DNA of 64,000 nt. Source: Talinum fruticosum. Taxonomy: Eukaryota; Streptophyta; Magnoliopsida; Caryophyllales; Talinaceae. Numbering within the stretch: position 1 is the first letter of the stretch; each line of letters begins with the position of its first letter. The notes beneath the pieces were generated by a model. The model was not told the origin of the DNA. It was given only the letters and a program-made list of their open reading frames with translations, and did not search any database. The DNA lies in contig JAITYX010000079.1 of NCBI GenBank assembly GCA_021018815.1, positions 1,798,001-1,862,000 on the forward strand, written 5' to 3'. Shown here in pieces: positions 22,810 to 35,165 of the stretch. A program made the translations under genes and the position numbers.

Positions 22810-23295
22810 TCTCTAATTAACCAGAGTCCATCAAAAGAGCCAAAACATGTTAGAACAATATTTTCTTTTAGAGGAGAAATCAAAGATTAAATCTAAAGGA
22901 AAAAACTGAACGAGTCATGCCTTACTATCTAGGATGTTGACATATTAGGAGGAATTAAAAATATATTTTTCTGGCTTCAAATATAAGTGGACAAGGCAAA
23001 AATCATGCATGACTTCAGGATAAATCTCATGAGATATAAGTACAAAGACAACAACATTGACCTTCAGCCTTGAAATTCTTAAACTAAAAGCAAATAAATT
23101 CAGTGAATAAGAACAAAAACAATTCATTAACAAAATCAATACTAAGCAATTATAGTTAACCAGGGCCCATCAAAGGAGCCAAGAAGACATGTGTAGAACA
23201 ATTTTTTTTTCAGAGGAGAACATAATCACAGATTGAATCTAACTCAAAAAAAATGAACGAAACATACATTACTATATGGAATTTTGACATGGGAG
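22810..23295. repeat. Direct duplication, about 340-bp offset
   Basis: 'gttaaccag', '(g)cccatcaaa(g/a)gagcca' and 'agaggagaa' occur in the same order from about 22815 and again from about 23157. Divergence is moderate, with indels. Confidence 0.6.
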
Positions 23296-23660
23296 GAAAT
23301 AGAACAAAGTAACTGCACACTGAGAACACTCCAAACGACAATTGTACAAGAATAAAAGAGATTCATGTTAAAAAATGTTTCAACAGAAAATCCAAGCTAA
23401 AAGAAATCTATGTGGTTTTAGTTTGCACACATTTTAACCCTTTTAATAACCCTTTTAATTTCTATTAGGATACTGATACTAATAAGGATTTTTAAATAGT
23501 CAATGAACAAATAAACATGCTATGCCTGAACTGCATTAAACTAAATGTCTCACCTACTTTTCTTTTTCAGAAATGGTTGACAGAATCAATAATAAAATAT
23601 GAACCTTGCAAAGTATGCAAAGGCGAGAGTATCTTATGTCACGTCACAAGTCCCATGTCT

Positions 23661-23880
23661 CGAAACTATGTTGACACAAATCAAGACAGCAACATTCAGC
23701 ACATAAACAATTACCGGTAAAAGCATTTCCACACACTATAAATCCTGTGCTCGGAAATATTACGATGCAATGCGTCTCTAGCAGTATAGTGCAGCAAGAG
23801 AGGTTGGCACAAAGAGGAAGGCTCGCGAAGAACATGCTGTGGTGGAGAGGACACTCTCAACCTCAAGAGCCAACAAACAC
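23661..23880. repeat. Block duplicated at 28021-28220
   Basis: Starts 'cgaaactatgttgacac' and ends near 'ctcaagag'. The same blocks occur in the same order at 28021-28220 with many substitutions and indels. Frames are not preserved between the copies. Confidence 0.6.
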
Positions 23881-25764
23881 CAAGGGCGCTACTTGCTTTA
23901 TATTGTTTATGCTATGTACGAGGGCTACACGTCTTGGTTACAGTTTAATTGATAAAATGAGGGGAAGGAAAAGGTTGCGCTAGATTATAAGGGGTTTGGG
24001 GGAGGGGGATTAATGAATGACAACAAAATTTATCAATATGCTAATTTTTCACCTAGAGGTTCCCAAGTCTTATGATCCACGGAGTTTTATAATTAGAAGT
24101 ATGACCTCGATAGGCAATAAATTTTAAACAATAAAATAGTTATCAATCAATTTGTTAAAATGATAAAAAATTTAAAAAATGTATCTCAGAAAATTCAGAC
24201 CAGCTACACCTCAAGATCAAGGGAGACAAAGATAAAATTATTTGATGAAATCAAAGAGATCTAATGAAACACATACAGTAACATTTACCACATTGTTTTA
24301 AACAAATTATTTGAGAAGGCTTTGAGAAACACATACAGTAACATGCCCCAAATGTCTCCACTTATCCCCCTCAATCTATACTCTCCAGTTCGAAGGTCAA
24401 ATTTCGAGGACCAAACTTGCCAGCCACTCTAAATATCAGCAAAAATAGTAATAAAGAAAGCAGGCTAATTTCTTGGAGTATACCACTAAATAAGAAAGCT
24501 GAACATTAGAAAGAATTTAATACCAAGTGAGGGGAAAGACCAAACCTGCCGTGCATAGCTTCACATTGGTGCGTAGGCATATAGTAGAAAGGGCTTGCTC
24601 AGAATCTAATCACATATGATGAAGGTTGGGTCTTTGCCAATGCCATTGTTGCCACTGTCAACTGCCATCTGTATGAGAATGAAGAAAATAAAGGCAATTA
24701 TGATTGACAGCTATTAAAAATGAAAATAGTAAAGGAAAAAAGGATTTCAGTGGACATAAGGAAACACTTAGCTGAAAGCAAGCCAGCTTAATAACAGATT
24801 TGATGCTTTTCCTAGATGTAACGCCTTCAAGCGACTTCAACCTATCCCTTCTACTATATTTTTCATGATGACTGCTCCACAACAGGCACAGCCTGACCCC
24901 TCAAAACCCTCTCCACCATAGCCAAATTCTCTGTCTTCTCATGTGTTTTTGGAAAAAGGCTTCCCACTCTGCAGTAGATAACACGCCCAGAGTCAGAGTT
25001 CTCCTACAAAACAGAGCTATCAAAATGGTTGCAGTGACATGCCATACCGAACAGAGTTATCCTGTAGAGCCAACTCCATTTAATCATATATGGATAGCTA
25101 GCCAACCACGGAGGAGACGTAGAGCATTGCCGCTTCAACAACAACTCAAAATGACATGAGAACCACATCAAATTACGTCAGGCAAACATAACCTGAACCT
25201 GAGAAAATTCAATGAAATGTTTTGAAGTATGAAAAGAAATTACATCTTTACCAATTTACCGAAACAACCGAACAAAAAAACCACCCAAGATACAATCCAA
25301 AGGCGCGGAAGAGAAGAATCACAACCAAGCTAAGAGAGAGAACAAAATATTATCTGTTCCAAGCCACAAGAAGCACAGATAAATGCACTATTGAGTAAAC
25401 CAAAACACAAAGTGAAATCCATTTAAGTTAGCACAACACCCACACACACAAAAAAAAAAAAAAAATTCTTAGTTATGCTTAGTATAGATCAAATGAATCA
25501 CATAATAACTTCACCTCTCAGCACAAAATTAGAAGTTTCGTTTTTATCCTAGGGTTGAGGAATAATGTACAATATATTAATAGGTAAGCATAAAATTAAA
25601 ATGTTCCTTTTTATTCTAGGAATGAGGGATAATGTGAAATATATTGATTTATAAGTATAAAATTAAACTTAATTCACCTGTTCACATATATTGATATGTA
25701 AGCATAAAATTAGGATTTTGTTTTTATCATGGGACGAGGAATATTGTCAAATATATAAATTTTC
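23881..25764. other. No gene recognised
   Basis: AT-rich. Weak open frames of about 72-74 codons (24658-24882 minus, 24941-25159 plus) have no motif. A (CA)/(A) run is at about 25440. Confidence 0.35.
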
Positions 25765-25905
25765 AACACCTTATTTCAATAGACTCATTGGATGATTCCA
25801 TTGTTGTGCATCCAGTAGGAATTGAACCTACGAATTCACCAATTATGAGTTGGGCACTTCAACTATTTAGCTATGGATGCTTAGCGGATCCTGCGGTTTT
25901 ATTTT
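25765..25905 (-). other. Nuclear insertion of plastid DNA (NUPT) around trnI-CAU
   Basis: Besides the tRNA, about 40 bp of its 3' flank (reading minus from 25806 down to about 25765: 'caatgg', 'tccaat(g/a)agtctattg') matches what I remember of the plastid trnI-CAU flank. It is a small nuclear plastid DNA fragment. The ends are approximate. Confidence 0.6.
25807..25880 (-). pseudogene. trnI-CAU: Plastid-derived tRNA-Ile(CAU) pseudogene
   Basis: On the minus strand this reads as plastid tRNA-Ile(CAU): acceptor GCATCCA pairing with TGGATGC, anticodon loop CTCATAA, T arm GTAGG-TTCAATT-CCTAC. From memory, about six positions differ from the plastid gene, most being G-to-A or C-to-T changes in the D arm and anticodon stem. 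That is the pattern expected when methylated cytosines deaminate in the nucleus. D-stem pairing is weakened, and the CAU anticodon needs plastid lysidine modification, so nuclear function is unlikely. Confidence 0.85.
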
Positions 25906-25982
25906 AAAGATTTTCCCCTTATAATTTATATTAAAAATATCAGTCAATAAACATGTAACAATGGTACAGTGAAACTGTATTA

Positions 25983-27115
25983 TAATCTCACTTTATATGA
26001 AGGGAGATTTTTAGTCAAGTCATTGAAAAGACAATTACAGCCCACTTTCTCTCTTCTTCACACTCTTTACCAACCTCTCTCTTTCTCTCTCCTCCCTCTT
26101 CCTGTCTCTCTCCTCCCCTCTCTCTTTGTCCTCTCTTTCCTCCCCTCCTTTCTTTCACGTATTGTTTTATTTTTTAAATAAAAATAATAAAAATTAATTA
26201 ATATCATTATAGATAGAAAATAAACTATTTATGTTATAGATAATTATTTTTAAAGTTTTTCAATGAAAAATTATGTCAGATTTTAATTTTATTTTTGTTA
26301 TTAAAAACTTTTTAGTACCATTATGTGTTTGTCTTGTTTAAATAAATTAATTTATTTTTCGTACAAAAAATAATATATTTATTTTTTGATCTAATTTTAA
26401 ATAAAATTTAAATTTTAAATAAAATTTAAATTTTAAGTTCATTATTATGAAATTTATACTTTTATTTTTATTTTTTTATTTAATTAAAATTATTTTGATT
26501 AAAAAATATAAAAATATTGTTTAAATCCTAAAGTTTGATAGGGTTTGATATCTTAATTACTCTCTACACTATAATATTGATAGGGTTTGATATAATTTTT
26601 AAGGAAGAAAAAACCAAAACTGAAAATTTTAAATTTGACTAATAAATTAAAATTAAAATTTTACTTAAAATTATATCACAAAAATAAATAAGTTTTTTTG
26701 TATAAAAATAAATAAATTTATTTATAATAAGATAATATATAATGTTACTAAAATAAAGGGAAATGAATAACAAGACTAAAATTTAAAATATAAAATTAAG
26801 TCTTCATTAAACAACTTTTCAAAAATTATCTAATAATATTAAACAATTAATCATAAAATGAAAGAGATATAAAATCTTTTTAAAAAATGATATGCTTTAA
26901 AAATAAAATAAACTTTTATTTTTTATTAAAAATATATTTTAGGGAGATATGTTAGAGTGAGGGGAGTAGGAGAGATATAGAGAGAGAGACCCAGAGGGAG
27001 AAGAGAGAGAAAGGTTGTATAGGAGAGAGAGAGAGACAGGGGAGAGGAGAGAGAGAGAAGCTGATAGAGGAAAGAGAGAAAGTTTGAGAGAAGTAACTGC
27101 AAATCTCACTTTATT
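25983..27115. mobile_element. Foldback-type repeat with long CT/AT inverted arms
   Basis: The left arm (CT-rich about 26040-26155, then AT-rich to about 26460) is matched in inverted order by the right arm (AT-rich about 26640-26930, then GA-rich about 26940-27090). A 13-bp direct repeat 'aatctcactttat' lies at both outer edges (about 25987 and 27105) and may be a target duplication. There is no coding sequence. A single arm also occurs at 21.41-21.96 kb, so the family is moderately repeated locally. Confidence 0.55.
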
Positions 27116-29400
27116 AAAGCATGTAAAGTTGAAAACATCGGATGTCACATCACATATTTTTCTATAAGACAATTGACATGATACTCTTCCCTGCAGCCAC
27201 ATGAAAAGACTAAAGAGATGGATACAGAGTTTCATTGCATACTTAAATATGATTTCAAAGGTTGGTACAGGGGAAAAATAATGAATGACAGCAAATTACG
27301 AACCAAAGATGAAGAGTCGGATTTGTGGATCCCCAATGATCCTTGTAAAACAAAAGGTCTGTATGGTTAGAAAACATGGGTTCATTTCATTTTATGGTTA
27401 GAAATAAATCTCCCAAGATCAACAAAAACCAAGCACAACTAATTGTCCAATTTTGAACGCCCAATTATTCACTCAACAAAAGATATCTCCGATTTAAATG
27501 TAATTAACTTTAACTAGAAGACCAAACTCCTCGTACAGTCAAAGATATCACCAAATAGTATTTACGTCTTTTTAGGCACACTAATTCAGAGTTGTCACAT
27601 CCAGAGATCTGCTTAGACACAGCAAAACACTCCATAATTAAATAATTGTCATAACCTTTTTTTCCAGAATAATGTCAATATATTAATATGTTACTGCACT
27701 TATCATTTAAATCAGTCAAATATTGGTGAACTAAAACCTACATTTCACGTACAAAGAAAAAATGCTTCAATAGAAAAGCCAAGCTAAAAGTTATGAGGTC
27801 TTAGTTCCAATATTTTGACCAATTGAATTAAACTAAATTAAACATCACTTATTTTTCTTATTCAAAAATGGTGACCGGATCGATGATCAATACAAACTTT
27901 GTAAGCTAAGGTAAGAGTGCCCCATATGATATCACATACGTGTATAGGGTAATACACATCCTCCCCTTCACTCCATCGGTTCTACAAATACATGGCAAAG
28001 GTCAAACATACATGGAAGCGTCGAACTATGTTGACATAAATCAGGACAGCATAAAAGACATTTAGCACACAAATAATGGCCGGACAAAAGCATCTGCACA
28101 CACAATATAGATCCATGTAATTGGAAATAATATGATACAATATATTGCGTGCAGCAAGAAGGTTGGCGTGAAGAAAATGCTGCCGAAAGAGTGGAACTCT
28201 CGAGCTCAAGAGCTAGCAAAACAGTAGTCAATCCTTGTTCTGTTTTTACCTAAGAAGGGCAAGAAAACAAGAAAAAGATCCAAAAGAATAATATAATACA
28301 GTATGTCAAGCATTACTATCGATGAATTGGCTATAACCTCAGTGTCCTAAGTTCTCAGATAAATATCAGTCCATTTATCTCACAATTCCAATTATAATTT
28401 CTCTGTTGGAAACTTAAATAAACTATTTCATTTGCTATGAGAAAATACCAGAAAGGAAAAAGGAAGAGAACAGACTGAACCTTACTGTGACTGCATCGAC
28501 TCTTCATGTCCCTGCTCCAACTGCATTTGGTTTATTTAAGAATGAGGTGGAAGTAAGTGAACAAGGTAGTTCACTTACAGAACTCAATATAATCAAAGCA
28601 CGAGGTTTTAAGGGGGTGCAGGGGAAAATAATGGATGCAACAAGTCACAACAAATTCAGAAACCAAAACAAATCCCATAGATCTGCAAACCCTGCCAACC
28701 ATTCTTTAAGAACAATTATGAACCAAAGATGAAGAGTTGAAATTTTGAAACTTTTTAGAGTCAAAATTTATGAAAAATAGAAATAAAAATTCGATGAAAA
28801 AGAGTCTTTGCCAGAAGAATATTTAATGGCCTGAATTGAAAAATAGCTACCATTGTAACAACCATAGTCTTTGCTAGAATCCTATGAAAAACCACTAATT
28901 CAAAAAATCCTGCGTAACTAGTAGTTGTTTTTTATAATTCCATTTTTTTCATTGTTATGAAATTAAGGAGGGAACAGAGTAAAAACAACGGGAATTATCG
29001 ACAGGCATAGTGACTTGGCAGTGAATTCTGTTGATGGAAAGTCGTGGTTCTTCAACACTGCAAAATGGAGCTGACTGCAGCAATTAAATGAACCCTATGA
29101 AACACCACTAAGAAAATATACCTTCACACAGGGAGATTAGAAGCCACACCTTAAAAACTATAACTGCTGTTTACTGCCACCTCCAACAGGTGTTTACCTA
29201 GATTTCCCTTAAATGGATTTCCCTTTAGATAATCTTCGTGCTTGGAGCAATTACCTAAGATTCAAGACAATAAGTCAGGAAGATAACACCACCAGAAAAG
29301 AAATGACAAAAAAAGTAACCATTGGAAAGGCATTTGGGAGGAGATATCAGAGTTCTGCAATGAAGGATTGTTCATCTTGGGTAGAAGACTGAATAATTTC
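27116..29400. other. No gene recognised; contains the second copy of the 23.66-kb block
   Basis: 28021-28220 duplicates 23661-23880. The rest is AT-rich with short unremarkable frames. Confidence 0.35.
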
Positions 29401-29401
29401 C

Positions 29402-29960
29402 TCACAAGTTATGTCCAGTTTGAAGGATAACTACAGGAGCCATCCAGTATGGAGTACCCTTCATCGACTTCACACCATTCATTTTAGCTTGTTCATCAGT
29501 TCAGACCATGTATAATGCATTAGGATGTATAATATCCTATCAATGTCTACAATAAAAGGCAAAGGAAAAATTGAGAAAAATTAAAAGACAGTGAAATAAA
29601 AAATCATACCAGTTCAACATCTTTCTTCAATTCACCCAAATCTGGAAGTTTAATAGATCCTCTATGGTCAACAAGCATGTTGGCTCTCTGCAGCAACAGA
29701 AAAGAAAGAAAATAGGAGAATTGAGTAAATTTAATACCTTGATGTCCCTATGAATAGTTCCATTCCTGTGTAGCTATTAAATTCCTTCTAGCAACTGCTT
29801 AGTATACCTTCTTATAACATGATGAAGCAAACATAAAAAAACCACAAAGTCCTGACTACAATCAATAAGCTCTCTTTTTTTTTCTGTTGGGGCTTCACTT
29901 ACTGACTCCAAACTGATCAAGAAGTTGAAGCATTCACCAATCATTCCCATTGCTCCAGGA
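29402..29960 (-). pseudogene. NPK1/ANP-type MAPKKK kinase-domain pseudogene, copy B
   Basis: Paralogue of 19645-20255 with the same exon order. 29738 to about 29819 reads VIRRYTKQLLEGI, then two in-frame stops (29774-29779), then LHRNGTIHRDIK; the HRD motif is intact. 29610-29687 reads RANMLVD and PDLGELKKDVEL (DFG changed to DLG). 29402-29488 reads [20 protein letters not shown] (APE changed to APV) and ends at the same TGA after HNL as copy A. The acceptor before the HRD exon has lost its AG (CATG instead of CAGG). The IV-V remnant near 29890-29960 is barely readable. Copy A and copy B carry different further damage, so they have decayed separately since duplication. Confidence 0.75.
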
Positions 29961-30435
29961 GTAAAGGTGCTGGCATTTCTCACAATGAACGTGATTTGAC
30001 GTCACCTAGTACCTCTTTCCAGGTTCCACACTCTTTACTCTGTTATCTACCTTGCTTGACACCTCATTTCCAGGTTCCACACTCTTACTCTGTTATCCAC
30101 AACCGTCAGCCACTCCCTGCCGTCATAGGGGAAGAAGTAATGTACATAATCTTAGAACAAGAAAGGAAAAGTAAACATGCCATAAAACTTAACAAGCTAA
30201 AAAAAAAGGAAATATTTATTAGCTAGAAGAAAAGAAATCTTGAAATTCTGCAATAATGATGTGTATTTTTGTGACTTGAACCTTTATCCTCCGTCCAGTT
30301 TCCAGCTGAGACAAGCACAAAAGGCATTCTCATATAACCATTGTCTTCAATTTCTATTTCAAGGAACAGAACCTGCAATGCAAAAAAATATTTTAGTGTA
30401 TTAATATAATTGCAAACTTATTGAGCTTTGGTCAA

Positions 30436-30589
30436 TAAATGTGTAATCCACTCAAATATAGTCCAATTCCAAGTGCACCTGGTGTAGAGGAGCATCTGAG
30501 GAAATGCTAGAGAAGAGGGTCTCTGTTGTCTTTTCTAGTGAAACTGAACCTCATGGAAGTACATTTGCAGGTGGCAGCTGCAAAATGTT
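30436..30589 (-). pseudogene. C-terminal exon remnant of an unidentified protein, copy B
   Basis: After the acceptor TTTTGCAG (minus) the frame reads LPPANVLP, a TGA, then GSVSLEKTTETLF and on to VHLELDYI and a stop. The copy at 35166-35293 reads PNVLPKGSVSLEKAAETLF to VYLEFDYL and a stop at the same place. Indels between the two are multiples of three and the terminal stop is shared, as expected of a once-selected C terminus. I do not recognise the protein. This copy has a premature TGA. It lies within unit B, upstream of the kinase remnant in the direction of transcription. Confidence 0.45.
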
Positions 30590-30893
30590 GAAAGAATATG
30601 CATAGATTAAATTAAAGTGAGAATATCTACGGAGGAATCATTTTGAGGGAACTAACTACTTAGACCTTACCAACACTTATGACCTCTTGATGAAGCCCAA
30701 TGAAGCATTGGAAGCACCGAGAAATCTGTAGCTAAATTAACATCCGTTTAATTATCAAACTCAGTCACAAGTATCTTACAAAAATTTTCAACAAAGATTA
30801 TGATCTTCATACCATAACTGAGATTTCTCTGCCTCAGCGAAAAGCACAACTGCAGACATGGCTTTCGGTTCTGCAGATACCTCTTTCCTAGGT

Positions 30894-31160
30894 TCAGTAG
30901 CCGACCTCTTTATCATCTGCATCAGATCCGGGCCTCTTCTTCCGCTGAAATCTTTCAACTGTGTAATATCTCTCCTTTGACAATCTTTTACTGGTCATGT
31001 GCAACTCTTTTCTAGATTCCTCAATTCTTTCTGGTGAAGGATCTTTAGTTAGTCCCATTGCAGAACAAAGGAAGAAGAAAACAAGGAAGACTAACAGTAA
31101 AGGGTTTTGAACTTCACTTTTTGTTTTTTCCCCATCTGCAACTCTTTTCTGATTCCTCAA
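30894..31160 (-). other. Open frame shared in part with the 35.5-kb copy
   Basis: An 88-codon minus-strand frame (Lys/Glu/Arg-rich; MGLTKDPSPERIEESRKEL). A related stretch near 35455-35530 shares nucleotides but not the frame. Probably a decayed exon or UTR of the duplicated unit. Confidence 0.25.
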
Positions 31161-32291
31161 TGCTTCAGTGAACCTGCACTCACATTCAGCCGAGCCCCAA
31201 GCACACTTTCATTTTGGTACTTGCTATGGAACTCTGTTGTGAGAGAAGATGAAAACAGAGAAAAAAACAAGGGAGAAGAAACTTACCAGTAAGGATTGCC
31301 AGATGCTTGTGAACCATTCACATTCAGCCAAGCCCCCAACGACACTTCCATTCTGCTACTTGCTACAGAACTCTGTCATGAGAGAAGATGAAAAAAGAGA
31401 AAAGATAAGAGATTCCACGCTTAATGACTAAAAATCAAAACACTCATTAGACTTGCCTTTGTCAAAGACCTGAGAAAGGAACAGAACGGGCAGATCAGAA
31501 AATCGAATGAACTCTTCCTTTTTTACCTTTCTTATATGGCATCGATCCAAACTCCATGCTCTCATTGCCTTCTCCACCAGTTGCCTTTCCCTCCTATGTC
31601 TGTTGCAGCCCAAACTTGCACTGAAAGCAAGACAAGTTTGTGAGGAGAATGCAATATAAAACTAATATAAGCAAACTGGAAAGAGAGGCACCTTTAAGTT
31701 CTGATCTAATAAGCAAACTTCTGATCCCAACAAACTATTAACATCAAAACTTCAGTCCTTCACATGTTGTAAATTAGGGGAAGATATCTATAAGGATCGA
31801 ATCAGGGTCAACCCTTATGACCACTCTGTTTTGAATAGTGAAACCCACCTTTTCAAATTCGATCTAATAATTGCGGCCCGTATAATCTGAAAATAATCAG
31901 TATTACCTATGTTTGGTCGATGTCAAAGAAACTAGAAATTGAAAAACTCCATAAAGTGTACCCTTTTCCGGCTGAAAAATTGCAAATCTGCTGTTCGATG
32001 CAACAAGAGAATACACCATTGTGATGAATTTGAAGATCGAATTTAACCTAACCCATCATAGAGTCAAAGATTCAACATGACAACTAAAATCCCATATCCC
32101 CTAACAAAGTAATCGAGTAAAGAAATCGTCAATGCTCAGCCAGACAAGAAGATAGTCGCCGAAGATTCAATATGGAAAACTAAAAGCACAAATCATCCAT
32201 GGAACAAAATCAAAACCCTAACAAGCGGTGCCCAAAAACCAATAGACCCAAATCGAAAGTCCTTTATAATTCCTGTCGCAAGAAAATTTAC

Positions 32292-32365
32292 CCATGATGG
32301 GCCAATCAGATCCCACGAACAGATTTCTGAAATCGGAAGGAGAGAGAACCACCAGAGCGAGTAAT
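32292..32365 (-). other. Probable first exon (5' UTR) of minus-strand unit B
   Basis: A CT-rich leader reading minus from about 32365 to the donor CATGG|GTAAAT (last base 32292). The donor sequence and exon length are similar to unit A. No long frame begins here. Confidence 0.4.
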
Positions 32366-32390
32366 GGTAAATGAGACGGGGTGGGCTTAG

Positions 32391-32600
32391 TATTTATAGA
32401 AGGCTAACACGGTTGTCCAGCTGTCCCCAGTTCACCATTTATCTGATTTTTTAGACTTACACGTTTTTCACGTCAGCTGTGAACCAGACGTTTTTAACGC
32501 GTTTATGACTTGCGAGTTTTTTGAAGCGACAGCTATATTTATTCGTTAACGCGTTTTCTTTGACTGAACACGTTTTTCACGCAAAGTTACGCGTTTTTAA
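32391..32600 (-). promoter_or_regulatory. Core promoter B: TATAAATA with CGCG-motif array
   Basis: TCTATAAATA (minus, 32391-32400) precedes the CT-rich exon. Upstream are AACGCG (32496-32501), CGTTAACGCG (32544-32553) and ACGCG (32589-32593). A GACAGCT block (32528-32534) lies 9 bp from CGTTAACGCG; in promoter A the same two blocks are 10 bp apart. This shared spacing supports common descent of the two promoters. Confidence 0.5.
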
Positions 32601-32609
32601 AGAGCCGAA

Positions 32610-35160
32610 TATTCTCCCTCTTTATTTTTCTAATTCTTTTCCTCACGACTAGCTTTTCCGAATTTTTTACCCCAACAAGTCAAATTTCTATGATGACCTT
32701 CTGGAGTCCGACTCTCCGAACCATCCCATCAAAATAAAACTAAAAATTATACATTTTCACTAATAAAAACATATTAAAAATATATAAATTTATTGTGATT
32801 GGTCAATAATTAAAAAAATTCAGAAAAAAATAGAACAAACTACACTAATAAAAAATACAATACAAATAAGTGGGCTGTAATGTAAAAGTTACCTTTTTTT
32901 CACCCTCCAACCGTCCCAAAACTAGAGGATCAGAGGATAATATAGGCTCTTACAATAAATATGTTCGCTTCTAGTCGTAATATCTGGGGAAGATGGTAAC
33001 CTCCAACTACGCATTTATGCAAAAATAAGCGGATAAGTGCATTCTTACACACAAAAATTTCAAGATTCAAATTTTGCAAAAATAAGCTGATAAGTGCATT
33101 ACTAAATCTAAAGGGCAAGTTGGCTTCAAAAAAAAAAAAAAAAAGGGCTAGTTAATCCGAAAATTATACAAGGGGAACCAACTTTACAGAAAAGGACTCA
33201 TGTACCAAAAATTCAAAATATCAAACAAAAACGTAGTTACTTTATTATGAAAGTTAAGATCATTTTCCTTGAAAAATAACGTGCAATAATAATGCATGCT
33301 TAAGAGAATATAATGTATGATGAGAAAAACGCCATATTAACAAGTTGTGGATGAAACCCAATTTCAAGATTTGTGTGCTATAAAATAAGGTAAACAGATG
33401 TCATACCAACAAATGCTAATCCAAAAGTAAGGACTAAACATTTCAGTGATGAACTCCTGATCGGACGGTGAAGAGTTGTAGTAACTAGTCTCTGTTGTGG
33501 GTTAACTCCCTTCAGCTCATCCTTCTTCACCAGTCATTGAAACAGAAAATGAGAATTGTCAAAAGGTTCATATGAAATGAGAATATAGAAGCAACTAACA
33601 GATCTGTAGGAAATTGGAGGGGAAAGCATATAGTCTACAACATACTACGTTCCTCAAGTTGCTTGGAGGTTGACTAGAGCATTGCTCTCAAAACATATAA
33701 CAAAGTAGAACAGGCAATGGCTATCTTGGACAGAGATACAACTCATCAACAAATCCAACAAGTTCAATTAGACTAATGTTCGGGCAACTGGCCAGGAATT
33801 CCAAGATCTCAATCAAAAGATTATGTCACTTAATTTTCAAGAACAACTACAGGAACTAGTATTCTAAAATTCGGAGTACAATAATTTATCACACAAAGAC
33901 ACCAAAAAAATATGCTGAGACTATTTTCTTCCTTTCGCCTGTCCCCCTGACTAGTAGTGTTTCAATCAAGTATGCATAGCGCTAGTAGGCTTGGCCTACT
34001 ATGTGCTACTATGGCAAAAAAAGAGTGCTCGAAAGCAACAAAAATCAGCCTTCCCAGGTTGTAATCTTTCAGATAACAGAATCTAGTTTATTTAGAAGCA
34101 TTGACAGAGATTAAAAGCACAACTAAAGTGCATTATGTTCTACCCAAAAAAAAAAAAAGAAAAAGGGATAGCATTGCTAAATATAGGAGCCAAAACAACG
34201 AAGAGTGACAGTCAGTGATCTATAGGCCACTGATCCACACTAAGCAGGGCAGTAAGCCAAACTATGCAGATGGTTGCAAAACTCAATGACATGACTCTGC
34301 TTTGCTTGCAGTTGACAATTGCTGTGAGTGCACATTGTGAACGGATAAAATATACAGGATGGGAAAAGGTGCATAGTTAACTAAGCGCACTTGAGATTTT
34401 CTTTCCACAAGGAGTTAAGGACAACCTTGCCGTGTTCAATTAGACAATAGAAGGATGTGCCTCCATATAAAGTCATGTCCATTTTCATCAGTATAACTAA
34501 AGAACCTTTCAGTGCCCTTGGTCAAAGGGTGATTATAGTAACTTCGAACTGTTTTGCTCACTGCACCTGTATGACTCAAAGTGACACCTTAAAACTTTAG
34601 GCTCAAATGACTTTTGAGGAAGCATGTTGGTCATTTGACAGGCATGTGACAGTTTACCAACCAGGCAACTTGTGCATTATCTGTAGATAGATAGTCATAC
34701 CGCGAAGCTAAAGCTAAGAGGATGGTTTGTCAATGTTCAAATGAAAAAGAAAAGGGGTACACGACAAGATATCATACTAAAGTTACTGCCAATTGAAATT
34801 TGAAGTAAGGAACAATTAAAAAGAAGTGATGTGAAAATCAAATTTCCAAACATGGGAGCAATACCTTAGTAGATGAGATCCTCATTATCATCAGATATAG
34901 AGGAAGATTTTCACCAAAAATGGAAATAATGTACATAATTTTCTACAGAACAAGAATATGAGAAGATTAGTTAGAGAACATTCCTCTCACCAAAATATTA
35001 AGTACCCTCGATAAGACCAGAATAATTGAATAAAAAGGACATACATATTTGATTACTAGGGGCATATAATAATTACAAGGGGGGAAGATGTGAAAAAGCA
35101 ATTCAATATGTTGCAACATCAGCGAAACAAATAAGATATCTGGACAACTTGTGAAATCCA
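32610..35160. other. No intact gene; 3' part of unit C
   Basis: Short tandem phrase 'gcaaaaataagc(g/t)gataagtgcatt' at about 33017 and 33075. Around 34400-34540 (minus) the text matches 53940-54080 and 55110-55200 (plus): 'cctttgaccaa(g/a)gg' and 'ggaggcacat' blocks. This links unit C with unit D. No conserved frame. Confidence 0.4.
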
Positions 35161-35165
35161 CTCAA

